64,000 nucleotides of DNA from Flammeovirga pacifica (lineage in GTDB: Bacteria; Bacteroidota; Bacteroidia; Cytophagales; Flammeovirgaceae): assembly GCF_000807855.2 (NCBI RefSeq), contig NZ_JRYR02000001.1, forward strand, positions 442,619 to 506,618, in the 5' to 3' direction. Within the stretch, counting starts at the first letter, position 1. Each line of letters begins with the position of its first letter. The notes beneath the pieces are model-generated. The model searched no databases and was not told where the DNA came from. It saw nothing but the letters and a program-made list of their open reading frames with translations. This document shows positions 26,067-35,432 of this stretch, piece by piece. A program made the position numbers and the translations under genes.

Positions 26067-27938
26067 TTAAAAAGTGAAATTGGCTTTCATCATATAATTT
26101 CGCCCAGGCATAGGGTACTCTTCGTAATTCTGATAAGCCTCGTCTGTTAGATTATTGACTTTAAACGTGATTCTTAAAGCCGTTTTATTAAATTGAATCG
26201 ATTTGCCTACAGCTGCATTAAATACACTAAAGGCATCAAGATTATAATAATCATTTGATGTTGTACGTTTACCAATTGCCTGATGATCAACATTGATAAA
26301 CCATTTGTGATAATTCAATGTGACATAGTTTTTAAATTGATTTTTTGGGACATAGATTAATTGTTTTTCTTTATCCATATTCTGAGCATCGGTAAAAGTA
26401 TAACTTAAACCAACTGCCCATTTTAATCTATGATTCGAATGGTAGTTATCTAATTTTGCAGCAGACTCCACACCAAAAGAACGAGCATTCTTTACATTTT
26501 TGGCATAGGTTGGATTACCTGGAACCCATAGAATTTTATTAGAAGTTCTTAAATAGAATCCAGTGACATTTAAGTTAAATCTAAGGCTGTTTGATGTAAG
26601 CGTATAATCTCCTCCAAGATCAACATTGTAACCATCTTCAGGCTGTATATTACTGTTGGTTTCACCTCCCCAATAGCGTTCATTAAGAGTAGGAACTCTA
26701 TAACTTCTACCAACAGAGCTCTTTATGGTTAGCTTATTTTTTTGATTATCAATTGCTAAGTAAGTGAGGTTAGCAGAAGGGGTGAAAGGAGCCACATAGC
26801 CAGTTACCCAAGTTTGTCTAATAGTTGCTGAAGCAGAAAGTCGATCATTAAAATCATATCTTATTGCCGCAAACAAAGAGCTTCTTGTTTCGGTTGTATT
26901 GGCTGCATAGGCGTAAACATCTGGCCAAATATGATTTACTGTACCACCTAATAGTAAAGTAGCTTTATCACTTAAGGATGTTTCTGCTCTATAATCACCA
27001 ATAATTCTTTCAGAGGCTATTTTTGATTCTCCATTAAGAAGATAATCATTTACATAAGCTACACTTGCATTATGCGTCCATTTTGTCCCATCAATTTTAT
27101 AATTTAATACCGCTCTAAAATTCTCATTGGAAAGAGAATCATATCTAGAAGGGTTTAAATTATCACCCATAATTGGCTGTATCTCTCTTTCGTCTTTTGT
27201 ATACCAAAGATTTAAAGATATTTCTGAATTGGCTGTAGGTCGAAAATGACTTTCATGAAGAACACCAAAATGGTTAAAACCTGCATTGTTTTGTGTTTGT
27301 TCTTCTTTTGCATAATCGTTGTAAAAAGTATAATCATTGTCAGCACTTTGATATAAAATGGCAGATTTGTGTCTCCATTTATCATTACCATATTGTGCTT
27401 TGAAACCATAAAATTGCTGATTAAAACTACCATAAGCAGTTTGTAATTCAAAACTGTTTTTTTGATTCCATTTGATATTATCCTGAAGTAAAATAGCTCC
27501 ACCAACAGCCCCTGAACCATATTGTGCACTACTAGAACCGTATTGCACATCAATATCATCAAAGTAAAAAGTATTAATGGTAGACATATCAGTTTGACCT
27601 GTTGTCATACTATTTAGGTTGATCCCATGCCAAACAATAGCTGTATTTTCAGGAGAAGAACCACGCATAGATATTGTAGATAACTGCCCCGCTGCTCCAT
27701 ATTCTCTGATGTGCACACCAGCTTTATCCCTTAATAGGTTAGCCAAAGAACCATCGTTAGCCAAAGCCAATTGAGTACTGTCAAAAGACTGTATATGTGT
27801 CCCTTGACTATAATATTTCATTGTTTTTGCAGTAATCTCAACTTCTTTTAATTCTCTATCAGGCAATTGAAATTCATCCTGAGCAAATAAAGAAATAGAA
27901 GAGAAGAGAAATACTATTGAGATAATTCCCTTAGTCAT
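26067..27938 (-). CDS. btuB: TonB-dependent vitamin B12 receptor, BtuB-like
   Basis: A 623-residue outer-membrane receptor. Signal peptide to SLFAQ, short N-terminus with TonB-box-like ELKEVEITA, plug with SLANLLRDKAGVHIREYG, STISMRGSSPENTAIVWHGINLNS and YGSGAVGGAILLQD, and a barrel ending MMKANFTF. The plug style and length (about 600) are those of BtuB. The start overlaps the stop of the upstream btuF-like gene by one base (TAATG), so translation is probably coupled. Controlled by the riboswitch at 29124-29258. Cobalamin as ligand follows from this context. Confidence 0.92.
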   Translation of the reverse strand: MTKGIISIVFLFSSISLFAQDEFQLPDRELKEVEITAKTMKYYSQGTHIQSFDSTQLALANDGSLANLLRDKAGVHIREYGAAGQLSTISMRGSSPENTAIVWHGINLNSMTTGQTDMSTINTFYFDDIDVQYGSSSAQYGSGAVGGAILLQDNIKWNQKNSFELQTAYGSFNQQFYGFKAQYGNDKWRHKSAILYQSADNDYTFYNDYAKEEQTQNNAGFNHFGVLHESHFRPTANSEISLNLWYTKDEREIQPIMGDNLNPSRYDSLSNENFRAVLNYKIDGTKWTHNASVAYVNDYLLNGESKIASERIIGDYRAETSLSDKATLLLGGTVNHIWPDVYAYAANTTETRSSLFAAIRYDFNDRLSASATIRQTWVTGYVAPFTPSANLTYLAIDNQKNKLTIKSSVGRSYRVPTLNERYWGGETNSNIQPEDGYNVDLGGDYTLTSNSLRFNLNVTGFYLRTSNKILWVPGNPTYAKNVKNARSFGVESAAKLDNYHSNHRLKWAVGLSYTFTDAQNMDKEKQLIYVPKNQFKNYVTLNYHKWFINVDHQAIGKRTTSNDYYNLDAFSVFNAAVGKSIQFNKTALRITFKVNNLTDEAYQNYEEYPMPGRNYMMKANFTF

Positions 27939-29092
27939 TATTTTAATTTCTGATAAAAGTATAGTTGATGGTCAGCCAATAATTCTGGATGAAATATTTT
28001 GATTAAATCAGCAATAACGATTTCAGGATGTAAGTTGCCTGTCGCCCAATAATCGCTTGCTAATCCACCTCTCATTCTTTTATTATGATTGTAGACTTCT
28101 CCATTTTTAAAGGCATCGAACTGACCGTAACGAATGTCTTTATTGATGATATCATTTAAAGAGAAAGTCGAACCTGTATTGATCCAAATTTTAGCATCTT
28201 TACCTTTTGCATAAACAGCTTCAAGGTCTAGCTGTAAACTACCTGTCTGATCTGACTCACTCCAAGGGTACGTCGCTTTACTTTGTTCTAAAGCTTTCGC
28301 TAAATAAGAAGCACCTCCCGGTACAGACCACATCCCTTTATAAGGTAATCCGGTTAAAACTTTTGGAATTGATGATGCCTTTTTAGCAATGTTAATATAG
28401 GAGTTAAAGTCAGTTTCAATCTGATTAAAAAGACTGTCTGCTTTATCTTCTTTATTAAGTAGTGCACCAAATAACTTTACCCATTCTGCTCTCCCTAACA
28501 TATCATTTTCTTGCCAATCGGTATTGGATAAAATAGGAATGCCAGCTTTTCTTAAAACAGGAAATGAATTAGACGTAACGGTAGAATTACCTACCACCAT
28601 CACAAGATCTGTTTGAGCCAAGATAATTTTTTCAGAATTATCAGTGATATCGTATCCAACAGTAATAATTTTACCATTATCCATTCTGTCTACGATTTCT
28701 TGACTATACATATAAGTTTTATCTACATATCCTTTGATGGCGTCAATAGCTCCTAACTCTTCCATCATTGTGGTTTGAGAGGTAGTAGTCGTGACCATAT
28801 TTTGAATAGGAACACGTATAACTTGTGAAGTAGTGAATTCTTGTGGTATGGATTGACCCTTTTGTAGAAGAACAAAAGAGGTTTTTTCTTCATTAAACGG
28901 ATTAATAAGGTGTAAAACTTTATAGTTTTCCTTATAGTCTAAAGAAAAAGTTTTAGCGTATTTAACTTGAAGGGGAGTTGAAGTAACACCTTGAGAAGTA
29001 CTGTAAGTAGCTGAATTTGATTGTGTTTGACAGCTAAAAATAACTATCGATAATACTCCAATTATTGAGAGTATACTAAAATAACGTTTCAT
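27938..29092 (-). CDS. btuF: Cobalamin/siderophore ABC transporter substrate-binding lipoprotein, BtuF-like
   Basis: A 384-residue lipoprotein (signal ending VIFSC, with QTQSN after Cys, no acidic surface-export stretch, so probably periplasmic). It has the class III periplasmic-binding fold: ELGAIDAIKGYVDKTYMYS, LAQTDLVMVVG, KAGIPILSNTDWQENDMLGRAEWVKLFG, and a C-terminal lobe ending NLHPEIVIADLIKIFHPELL. First gene after the cobalamin riboswitch, followed by btuB and btuG-like genes. No BtuC permease or BtuD ATPase gene is in this window. Confidence 0.9.
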   Translation of the reverse strand: MKRYFSILSIIGVLSIVIFSCQTQSNSATYSTSQGVTSTPLQVKYAKTFSLDYKENYKVLHLINPFNEEKTSFVLLQKGQSIPQEFTTSQVIRVPIQNMVTTTTSQTTMMEELGAIDAIKGYVDKTYMYSQEIVDRMDNGKIITVGYDITDNSEKIILAQTDLVMVVGNSTVTSNSFPVLRKAGIPILSNTDWQENDMLGRAEWVKLFGALLNKEDKADSLFNQIETDFNSYINIAKKASSIPKVLTGLPYKGMWSVPGGASYLAKALEQSKATYPWSESDQTGSLQLDLEAVYAKGKDAKIWINTGSTFSLNDIINKDIRYGQFDAFKNGEVYNHNKRMRGGLASDYWATGNLHPEIVIADLIKIFHPELLADHQLYFYQKLK

Positions 29093-29123
29093 TTGTTTTA
29101 CTTTACACCCGAAGAATAATTTC

Positions 29124-29258
29124 TAACAAAAGATATCCTGACTTCTCTTTACTGTGAGCCTTCCCGGTATTACCCAGTGACTTACCACAAACCTATTAAA
29201 TAGGAAAAGTTACAGTAGCGGGGACTGTTTTGGAGTTACACCAAATTCCCTTTTGTTA
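29124..29258 (-). promoter_or_regulatory. Cobalamin riboswitch
   Basis: Read on the minus strand it shows the B12-box elements in order: CTTTTGTTA-type P1 closing pair (29250-29258 with 29124-29132), GGGAATTTGGTGTAACTCC, the CCCCGCTACTGTAA stretch, GTCACTGGG, CCGGGAAGGCTCACAG and AGTCAGGATATC. It is about 32 nt upstream of the btuF-like start codon and should shut the operon off when cobalamin is plentiful. Confidence 0.96.
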
Positions 29259-29261
29259 TTG

Positions 29262-29292
29262 CAAATATGGAAGAAGAAAAATTAGAAACCAA
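29262..29292 (-). promoter_or_regulatory. Promoter of the B12 uptake operon
   Basis: On the minus strand TTG, 20 bp, CATATTTG matches the Bacteroidota -33/-7 consensus in all but one base of TAnnTTTG. The start would fall at about 29255-29257, exactly at the 5' edge of the riboswitch. Confidence 0.7.
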
Positions 29293-29372
29293 TTTCAATG
29301 TAACGTTTATTCAGTGATTGTCATCATTTGTAAAGATGATTTTTTTATAATTTGGTATGAGAAAAATACCAT

Positions 29373-29413
29373 AAAAAAAAGAGGAGAAATAAAATTAATT
29401 ATTAACTCCTCTT
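29373..29413 (-). terminator. Terminator of the thioredoxin-fusion gene
   Basis: Stem AAGAGGAG / CTCCTCTT with a 19-nt AT-rich loop and a T run on the minus strand. Confidence 0.78.
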
Positions 29414-29423
29414 AGTAAATCAT

Positions 29424-32039
29424 TTATTTGATGAGTTGACCGATCTCTTTTTCAGTAATTAAGGGTTTCAAGCCGGTAATTCTTTTGATGATAATTCCAT
29501 CTTTGACAATAAATTGAGTAGGAAAACCTTCAATATTTAATGTTGTTTTTAATGTCGAAAGGTGTTCATCTGTTACTCTGAAATGTTGAACATTTTTGTC
29601 TATGTCAATATTACTAATGCTTTTTTTCCAGTTAGCAATAGATTGATCAAAAGAAAGGTAAACGAATTTAATAGTAGAGTCTTTGTATTTTCTAGTTATT
29701 GGAGGGTAATCTTCTTTCAAAGCTTTTTGACAGAACCCACACCAGCTTACCCAAATATTTATTACATATATTCCATCATCAAAACTTTTTGATAGTTCAG
29801 TACCTTCAATATTAGTAACTGCTATTTCTTTAGGAAATTCTTTTTGTTCAAAACCCTTTCTAAGTTTCGCCAAACCAGTAAGTTCTTTTATTTGTGATGA
29901 TGACGGGTATGTGTTTTTAAAGATTTCAACAGATGTATTAAATGAGTCATTACTTAATGTATCATTGTAATAATGGTATTTTGAAAGGTATTCAAAAAGT
30001 ACTTTTTCTTGAAGTTCTTTATTCTTTATCACATCATTATTGATCTCTTGAAACCTTGCCAAGTTAGTATTTGATGTATGATTGAAACGTCCTTTTTCAA
30101 TGCTACTAATATTTTCTTCAACAATAGTAATTTGAGTATGAATACTTTCTGCAATGTATTCCGCTAGGACAGGACTTGAATAGATCTCAGTATCATTTAA
30201 ATCAAAATATTTTAATACAGAAATGAGATGATTTCTATTATTTGTTCTAACCGTATCAGGAAATTTCTCCGTGTAAATAGTATTAGATTCAATCCACAAA
30301 GCAATTACATTTCCTTTACTTTCATTGATATAATCTTCAGATAATTTTCCTTTGTAAGCAATTAGGGTATCTGCCATATTGGTAAAAACAGCTTCCAATA
30401 ATTGATTAGAGGATGTAAAGTCTTTGTGGTTCGCAAGGTTATTGATGATATTCGAACTCTCATCAATCTGTTTCATGAAAGTATAATGATAATTTAAACT
30501 ATCTGAAATTTCTTCCCTTTGTTTATCGAAATAATAAGGGTCAAAATAGGTCGTTCTTATCTCCTTTAATTCATTTTTTATATCCTTGTGATTTTGATGA
30601 CTATATGTACTTCTTTTTAATAATTCACGTGTTTGTTTGTATTTCATGAAATCACTTATAGCCACATTCTTACGTTGGTCTTCAGTTCTATTTTTAAAAT
30701 AACTATTGTATTCTATTCGAATTGAATCACGTTTATCGTATAGACTAGTATAGGACATCTCTTTTTGATTGATTAGTTCGGAGTATTTATTGCTATCGAT
30801 CGATCTAAACTCCCAATACGCACCATTGTATTCCGCAAAAGGTGATTCCATATCTACCCATAGGGCAACTTTATCGGATAGTCGAAAAGTATTACCTGCA
30901 TTTAATGAATACCCTTCAGCTGTGCTGAAATTTATAATATCTAAATGTCCCTCATAAGTGGTTTTGGTTTTTGGATCGTCATAAACTAATTGATAGTCTA
31001 CATCTTGAATATAGTTTTTACCATCTCTATAAACGAGTTGTATTCTGCCTTTTGAGTTTTTTCTATTACGGATATAAGGATAAACATTATAAAAATCATC
31101 TTTACTTAATGGAATGAAAAAATCATTACTTTCAATTTTGATGACTTCATAATTCTCACGAATAAATAATTTACCAGACCCTTGAATTTTTGAATTCACA
31201 CTTTTGTATGTGAGTACATAAATCGATGATCCTTTTTCAGAATAAAGGTCTTCCAATTCATAATCAAATGAGCTATGATTAAATAAAGGTCCATTTTTTA
31301 TGATATTCCAAGTGTACCCTAATAAGAATTTAGAGCGAATAAGGTTGCTATTTCTGTAAAAGTCTTCAGTTTCTTTAATGTTTCCACCTTTTTCTAATTG
31401 TCTTTTTTCTTTTTCATTGAGGTTAGACAAATCCCAAATTTCATCATAATTCCAATTGTGATTTTTATTCTCTCGGAGTTGATCAAATAGTAGATTGTAA
31501 ATACCAATATAAGCAGTGATTTCGTGTGTTTTTTGATCGAATTCATTAAAATAAATGTCACCACTTCCTTCCAAACCAGAAATAAATGCATCATTCTGAT
31601 ATTTCAATTCAGCATAGTAAAATTCGCCCAGATAGGGAGTTTGTCTAAACTCATTTTTAAATTTCTTGGAGGTATTTTGAATGATTTCTTTTACCGTCGG
31701 CATCTTTGATTTGACGACAACTAAATCCAATTCAGTAGCATTAGCTTTAAGCTGAATATCATTGCTCATCATCAAAGAAAGCTTTGAGATAGGAATGAGT
31801 TTTTTCTCATAACCTATACAGGATACTTCTAAAGTATCTTTTAAATATTCGGTATTAATTGGGAATCTAAAGAATCCATTTGTATTTGTTGCTGCACCAA
31901 TAAATTTCCCTTTAACCGCAACATTAGCAAAGGGAATAGGAGAGTTGTTACTTTGGTCTGTTAGTTTTCCTTTTAAGTCTTGAGCAGTTAAAAGAGTACA
32001 GGTAAACAAACCTAGTAAGAGCAGATAGATTGATTTCAT
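29424..32039 (-). CDS. Exported protein with carboxypeptidase-regulatory-like domain and C-terminal TlpA-type thioredoxin domain
   Basis: An 871-residue protein: signal peptide ending LLTAQ, a CarboxypepD_reg-like sandwich (about 20-105; LKGKLTDQSNNSPIPFANVAVKG-type start), a long middle region of unknown fold (110-720) and a thioredoxin-like domain (about 735-871) with the redox motif SWCGFCQ (about 767) and cis-proline in EGFPTQF. The middle resembles DUF5686-type outer-membrane-associated proteins in its first part (SKMPTVKEIIQNTSKKF) but lacks the barrel. Probably a periplasmic disulfide reductase tethered to the outer membrane; the partner is unknown. It may be co-transcribed with the DUF1460 gene 97 bp upstream. 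Confidence 0.75.
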   Translation of the reverse strand: MKSIYLLLLGLFTCTLLTAQDLKGKLTDQSNNSPIPFANVAVKGKFIGAATNTNGFFRFPINTEYLKDTLEVSCIGYEKKLIPISKLSLMMSNDIQLKANATELDLVVVKSKMPTVKEIIQNTSKKFKNEFRQTPYLGEFYYAELKYQNDAFISGLEGSGDIYFNEFDQKTHEITAYIGIYNLLFDQLRENKNHNWNYDEIWDLSNLNEKEKRQLEKGGNIKETEDFYRNSNLIRSKFLLGYTWNIIKNGPLFNHSSFDYELEDLYSEKGSSIYVLTYKSVNSKIQGSGKLFIRENYEVIKIESNDFFIPLSKDDFYNVYPYIRNRKNSKGRIQLVYRDGKNYIQDVDYQLVYDDPKTKTTYEGHLDIINFSTAEGYSLNAGNTFRLSDKVALWVDMESPFAEYNGAYWEFRSIDSNKYSELINQKEMSYTSLYDKRDSIRIEYNSYFKNRTEDQRKNVAISDFMKYKQTRELLKRSTYSHQNHKDIKNELKEIRTTYFDPYYFDKQREEISDSLNYHYTFMKQIDESSNIINNLANHKDFTSSNQLLEAVFTNMADTLIAYKGKLSEDYINESKGNVIALWIESNTIYTEKFPDTVRTNNRNHLISVLKYFDLNDTEIYSSPVLAEYIAESIHTQITIVEENISSIEKGRFNHTSNTNLARFQEINNDVIKNKELQEKVLFEYLSKYHYYNDTLSNDSFNTSVEIFKNTYPSSSQIKELTGLAKLRKGFEQKEFPKEIAVTNIEGTELSKSFDDGIYVINIWVSWCGFCQKALKEDYPPITRKYKDSTIKFVYLSFDQSIANWKKSISNIDIDKNVQHFRVTDEHLSTLKTTLNIEGFPTQFIVKDGIIIKRITGLKPLITEKEIGQLIK

Positions 32040-32135
32040 TTTCTTGTTAGTTAGTCTTTGGTCTACAAATTTACTCCAAAGAAATAGTTGAAAAATTGAT
32101 CTTTAAGTCATTAGATCAGGAGCAAATATAATAAA

Positions 32136-33002
32136 TTAATTAAGTCGCGCAACAGTAATACCTGTATTCAGTTTACTGTTTTTCAGCCATTCAGCAAGAG
32201 GCTTATCTGTTATTACCACTTTGCCTTTTGATTGTGAAGCATGAAGCAGGTAGATTCTTCCATCTTCTTTACGGAGAGCTAATCCAACGTGAGCAACATC
32301 TAATCCTTTTACATTACAGACTAAAGCGATGATATCTCCAGATTGGATTTTTGATTCAACTTTTGAAATATCTTTAATATAGATTTGAGATAAAGGAGTT
32401 TGGTTAAGATCATCTTCGATTAATCGTATAGCACTAATTGCTGAATCATTTTTTACTAATTGATCATATGCAGTAATATGAGTACTCATAAAATCAATGT
32501 TTTTATCATAAGTCTGTCCACCTATTTCTACAGTAATGTCTTTTACAATTCCTTTTGCTTGATTATTTCTTACCCAATCAGTAAAATAATGAAGCCTAGA
32601 AGTATACCCTTTCAACTTTCCATTTCGATAGCGAATGTGTTCAAGTATACTTGCATAATGTTCTAATGTTCTATATTTTTCATTCTGATCACCAGTATAT
32701 AATTTTGTGAGAGCAATCATATTTTCCACAAAAGTGGTACAATCGAAACCAGTAAAATTAATAACCACCGTTTCCTTCTTAATATCTATATCAAGTGTCT
32801 TTTCCATGTAGGGCTCTCCAAGAAAAGTTTCTGCTATGCTTGTTATTTTTTGAGAAGGATTTAAACTATCTAAATCAATTTTATTTAAAGAATCAATTTT
32901 AGTTTCGAACGCTTTTTTATTGGGAAGACTGCATGTAACTTGACACTTCCCATAAAAAGTGATAAATAAAAGGCAAAATGTGACAAAGAATTGTTTAGAC
33001 AT
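32136..33002 (-). CDS. DUF1460 cell-wall amidase-like protein (NlpC/P60-related)
   Basis: A 288-residue secreted protein, start set at 33000-33002 so that the signal peptide MSKQFFVTFCLLFITFYGKC is at the N-terminus. The DUF1460 core is clear: GEPYMEKTLD, the catalytic Cys in GFDCTTFVENM (about 84), RLHYFTDWVRNN, and the His in DVAHVGLAL (about 238) with YLLHAS. Structurally characterised members are gamma-D-glutamyl-type or N-acetylmuramoyl-alanine amidase-like papain-fold hydrolases of peptidoglycan stems. Confidence 0.9.
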   Translation of the reverse strand: MSKQFFVTFCLLFITFYGKCQVTCSLPNKKAFETKIDSLNKIDLDSLNPSQKITSIAETFLGEPYMEKTLDIDIKKETVVINFTGFDCTTFVENMIALTKLYTGDQNEKYRTLEHYASILEHIRYRNGKLKGYTSRLHYFTDWVRNNQAKGIVKDITVEIGGQTYDKNIDFMSTHITAYDQLVKNDSAISAIRLIEDDLNQTPLSQIYIKDISKVESKIQSGDIIALVCNVKGLDVAHVGLALRKEDGRIYLLHASQSKGKVVITDKPLAEWLKNSKLNTGITVARLN

Positions 33003-33140
33003 ATTATTTTTTAGCAATTTTGTGGACAAGCTGAATTTACATAAAACTTCAATAAAGCTGACAAATAAGTAGCAACTTCATTAAAGTAGTATAAAGTTAA
33101 CTTTTGCTTTCTTGAATTCAACGTATAAAATTACATAAGG

Positions 33141-34313
33141 ATGTTTAATAAAACGCTAACAATTTTTATTTCATTCATTTTTTTAGGTTTATCTACTCTT
33201 TTCGCTCAAGATATAAGTGATAACCCTGATAATGATAAATATATTGGACAATTTAATGGTGAAGGGAAACGTCATGGATCTGGCACTTACACTTGGGAAG
33301 ACGGAACTGTTTACCAAGGGAAATGGAGAAATGATCTGATGGAAGGACGAGGAACTTTAAAATTTGCCAATGGAAATAAATATGTAGGTAACTTTTTTAA
33401 AGGTCAACCATTTGGAGCAGGTGTATATACTTGGGCCAACGGAGATATTTACCAAGGTGGGTTCTTAGATGGGAAAATGCATGGTAGAGGAGTTTTAGTT
33501 ACCGTAAATGGAGAACGACATGAAGGTACTTGGAAAAATAATCAAGTAGATGGGGAAGGACAACATTGGTACCCTAATGGAGCACAATATATAGGAGAGT
33601 GGAAGTTTGGCAAAAGACATGGTAAAGGAATCATGTTGTACCCTAATGGAGATACCGAACAAGGTGAGTGGAGAGAAGATGAATACATTCCATGTGACTG
33701 TGTACGTCAGTCATTATCTGTAGAAGATTCTTATAATGAATCGGAAGCAGTATTTATTGCCAAAGTTTTTGAAGTTGAAACTACGGATGAAGGATATGAT
33801 AGAGTTGGGTTAGTAGTATCTGAGTATTGGAAAGGAGCTTTATATCCTAAAAGAAAGGTATACATTAGAGCAGGTTATAGTTCATGTGATTTTGTGTTTT
33901 TTGAAAATGAAGAATATTTAGTATATGCTCGACCATATGATTTCGATAAGTCATTGTACTATCCAACAAAATGTTCTAGAACAATGAGTCTTCAAATACC
34001 ATTAGCACAAAGAGATATTGAAACTCTAAGAGCTATGTCTTGTAACTTCGATGAAAATGACAATAGAAAAGTATCTTTTGATTTTACTGATGATCCTGTT
34101 TGTGGTTGTGATGGAAAAGATTACAAAAATCCTTATCAAGCCTACAAAGGTTTAGTAGGACATTGGTGGGCTGGAACTTGTGAAGAAAAGAAGATAAGAG
34201 ATGAAGAACTTCGTAAAAAGAAATACAAGATCAAAGTCGACATCAAAGAGGAGAAGAAAGTAGAGGAGAAAGAACAAAAGAAACAGATGTATAACTATGT
34301 CGAAGAAGATTAA
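33141..34313 (+). CDS. Secreted MORN-repeat protein fused to TIMP/netrin-like and degenerate Kazal-like domains
   Basis: A 390-residue protein. After a signal peptide (to LFAQ) come six to seven MORN repeats (about 34-182; units such as YQGKWRNDLMEGRGTLKFANG). Then a Cys-rich beta-barrel begins with CDC (Cys185, Cys187), followed by FIAKVFEVE, YSSCDFVFFENEEYLVYA and KCSRTM, the pattern of bacterial TIMP-like/NTR domains. Near 340-355 PVCGCDGKDYKN followed by GTC matches a Kazal-type inhibitor, but the usual Cys after the Asn is missing. A Lys/Glu-rich tail ends the protein. The architecture suggests an envelope or surface protein that binds a protease or matrix; this is inference. Confidence 0.82.
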   Translation: MFNKTLTIFISFIFLGLSTLFAQDISDNPDNDKYIGQFNGEGKRHGSGTYTWEDGTVYQGKWRNDLMEGRGTLKFANGNKYVGNFFKGQPFGAGVYTWANGDIYQGGFLDGKMHGRGVLVTVNGERHEGTWKNNQVDGEGQHWYPNGAQYIGEWKFGKRHGKGIMLYPNGDTEQGEWREDEYIPCDCVRQSLSVEDSYNESEAVFIAKVFEVETTDEGYDRVGLVVSEYWKGALYPKRKVYIRAGYSSCDFVFFENEEYLVYARPYDFDKSLYYPTKCSRTMSLQIPLAQRDIETLRAMSCNFDENDNRKVSFDFTDDPVCGCDGKDYKNPYQAYKGLVGHWWAGTCEEKKIRDEELRKKKYKIKVDIKEEKKVEEKEQKKQMYNYVEED

Positions 34314-34337
34314 TTCATAAAAGAAATAATAATTCAG

Positions 34338-34373
34338 AAAAGATGCTTAACTTCAATTGAGCATCTTTTTTTT
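34338..34373 (+). terminator. Intrinsic terminator of the MORN protein gene
   Basis: Stem AAGATGCT / AGCATCTT (extendable by wobble pairs) with eight T after it. Confidence 0.85.
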
Positions 34374-34390
34374 ATTCAAAAACTAAGCAA

Positions 34391-34765
34391 ATGGGATTAT
34401 TTAATACCCTAATGGGTAATGTGTCTTCTCACGATATTGAAGACGTAAAAGAACAATTTGGTTTTGTTCTAGCTTCTGACGAAGAATTTGTGAGCGCCTA
34501 CAAATTAGTAAGAGATCAATGGATTTTTACTAATAAGCGACTTATCGTAGTCGATAAGCAAGGGATCACAGGTAAAAAATCGGAACTTCTATCTATTCCA
34601 TATAAAAATATAGAACTATTTTCTATGGAAACTAAAGGTAACTTTGATGCAGATTCAGAATTAAAAATCTGGGTAAAAAGACTTCCTGAACCTTTAGAAA
34701 CTAAATTTGGTAGCGATAAGGATGTAAAAGAGGTGTACCGACTACTTTCGGAAGGTACATTGTAA
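34391..34765 (+). CDS. Bacterial PH-domain protein (bPH_1 type)
   Basis: A 124-residue cytoplasmic protein with the bacterial pleckstrin-homology pattern: SAYKLVRDQWIFTNKRLIVVDKQGITGKKSE, SIPYKNIELFSMET and a final helix DVKEVYRLL. The N-terminal MGLFNTLMGN helix is standard. The family is widespread in stress-related loci, but biochemical role is unknown. It follows a terminator, so it must have its own promoter in a short 60-bp gap or rely on read-through. Confidence 0.88.
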   Translation: MGLFNTLMGNVSSHDIEDVKEQFGFVLASDEEFVSAYKLVRDQWIFTNKRLIVVDKQGITGKKSELLSIPYKNIELFSMETKGNFDADSELKIWVKRLPEPLETKFGSDKDVKEVYRLLSEGTL

Positions 34766-34779
34766 TCTTATAAAAAAGC

Positions 34780-34814
34780 AAAGCCACTTGAGTTACATAA
34801 TACCCAAGTGGCTT
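34780..34814. terminator. Bidirectional terminator
   Basis: Stem AGCCACTTG / CAAGTGGCT, between convergent bPH and coiled-coil genes. Confidence 0.75.
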
Positions 34815-34833
34815 CATAATTTTAATATCTTTT

Positions 34834-35220
34834 CTATTTCATGGTTGAAATAGTAAACCTTACAAATTTGTCTTTGATTGCCATGTATTCATTGACAATA
34901 ATATCTAACTTTTCTTTAAAATAACTGTATTTTTCAAACGTATCGTCAGTAACTATTGTATTGTTGTTCATGGTTAATAATGAATCGTCAAAATCGTCAA
35001 TCTCAGCAAGTATATTATTAATTTTCCCAACTATTCTTTCATTATTTATTTTGAAAGTGTTGAGTTTTTGTTGCTGGTATTCATCAACTGATCTTGTTAA
35101 ATACAAGTCAATACGATCGTTTGAAAGCTTTATCTCATTAATGTAAAAAGTAATCTCATTCGTCCAGAATTTGATTTCAGATTTTACATCAGAAATATAC
35201 TTTAGCAAACTGATGGTCAT
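34834..35220 (-). CDS. Hypothetical small helical protein
   Basis: A 128-residue protein without signal peptide, made of long amphipathic helices (SEIKFWTNEITFYINEIKLSNDRIDLYL; FEKYSYFKEKLDIIVNEYMAIKD), probably coiled coil. Not recognised. Charge pattern and length look like a genuine protein, and it ends neatly before a terminator. Confidence 0.6.
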   Translation of the reverse strand: MTISLLKYISDVKSEIKFWTNEITFYINEIKLSNDRIDLYLTRSVDEYQQQKLNTFKINNERIVGKINNILAEIDDFDDSLLTMNNNTIVTDDTFEKYSYFKEKLDIIVNEYMAIKDKFVRFTISTMK

Positions 35221-35432
35221 ATTTTTTTATTTTTTGTTATAGTATAAACAAACGACGGTTTAATAAATCAGTTGCTTTCATTAATCTTTATTTTTGATTT
35301 TTCGATTCTTTCTAATTTATTTACAATTGTTATCATTTAAAATGCTAAAAAAGGGACTTTTTTTTAACCTTAGGCATTTTTGATTATTTTTTTACCAAGT
35401 AGTTAATTTTTCTCATCGTTTAATTTTTATCT

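Noticed and set aside
29230-29415. 61-codon plus-strand open frame
   Set aside because: It is antisense to the cobalamin riboswitch and the promoter, and runs into a terminator.
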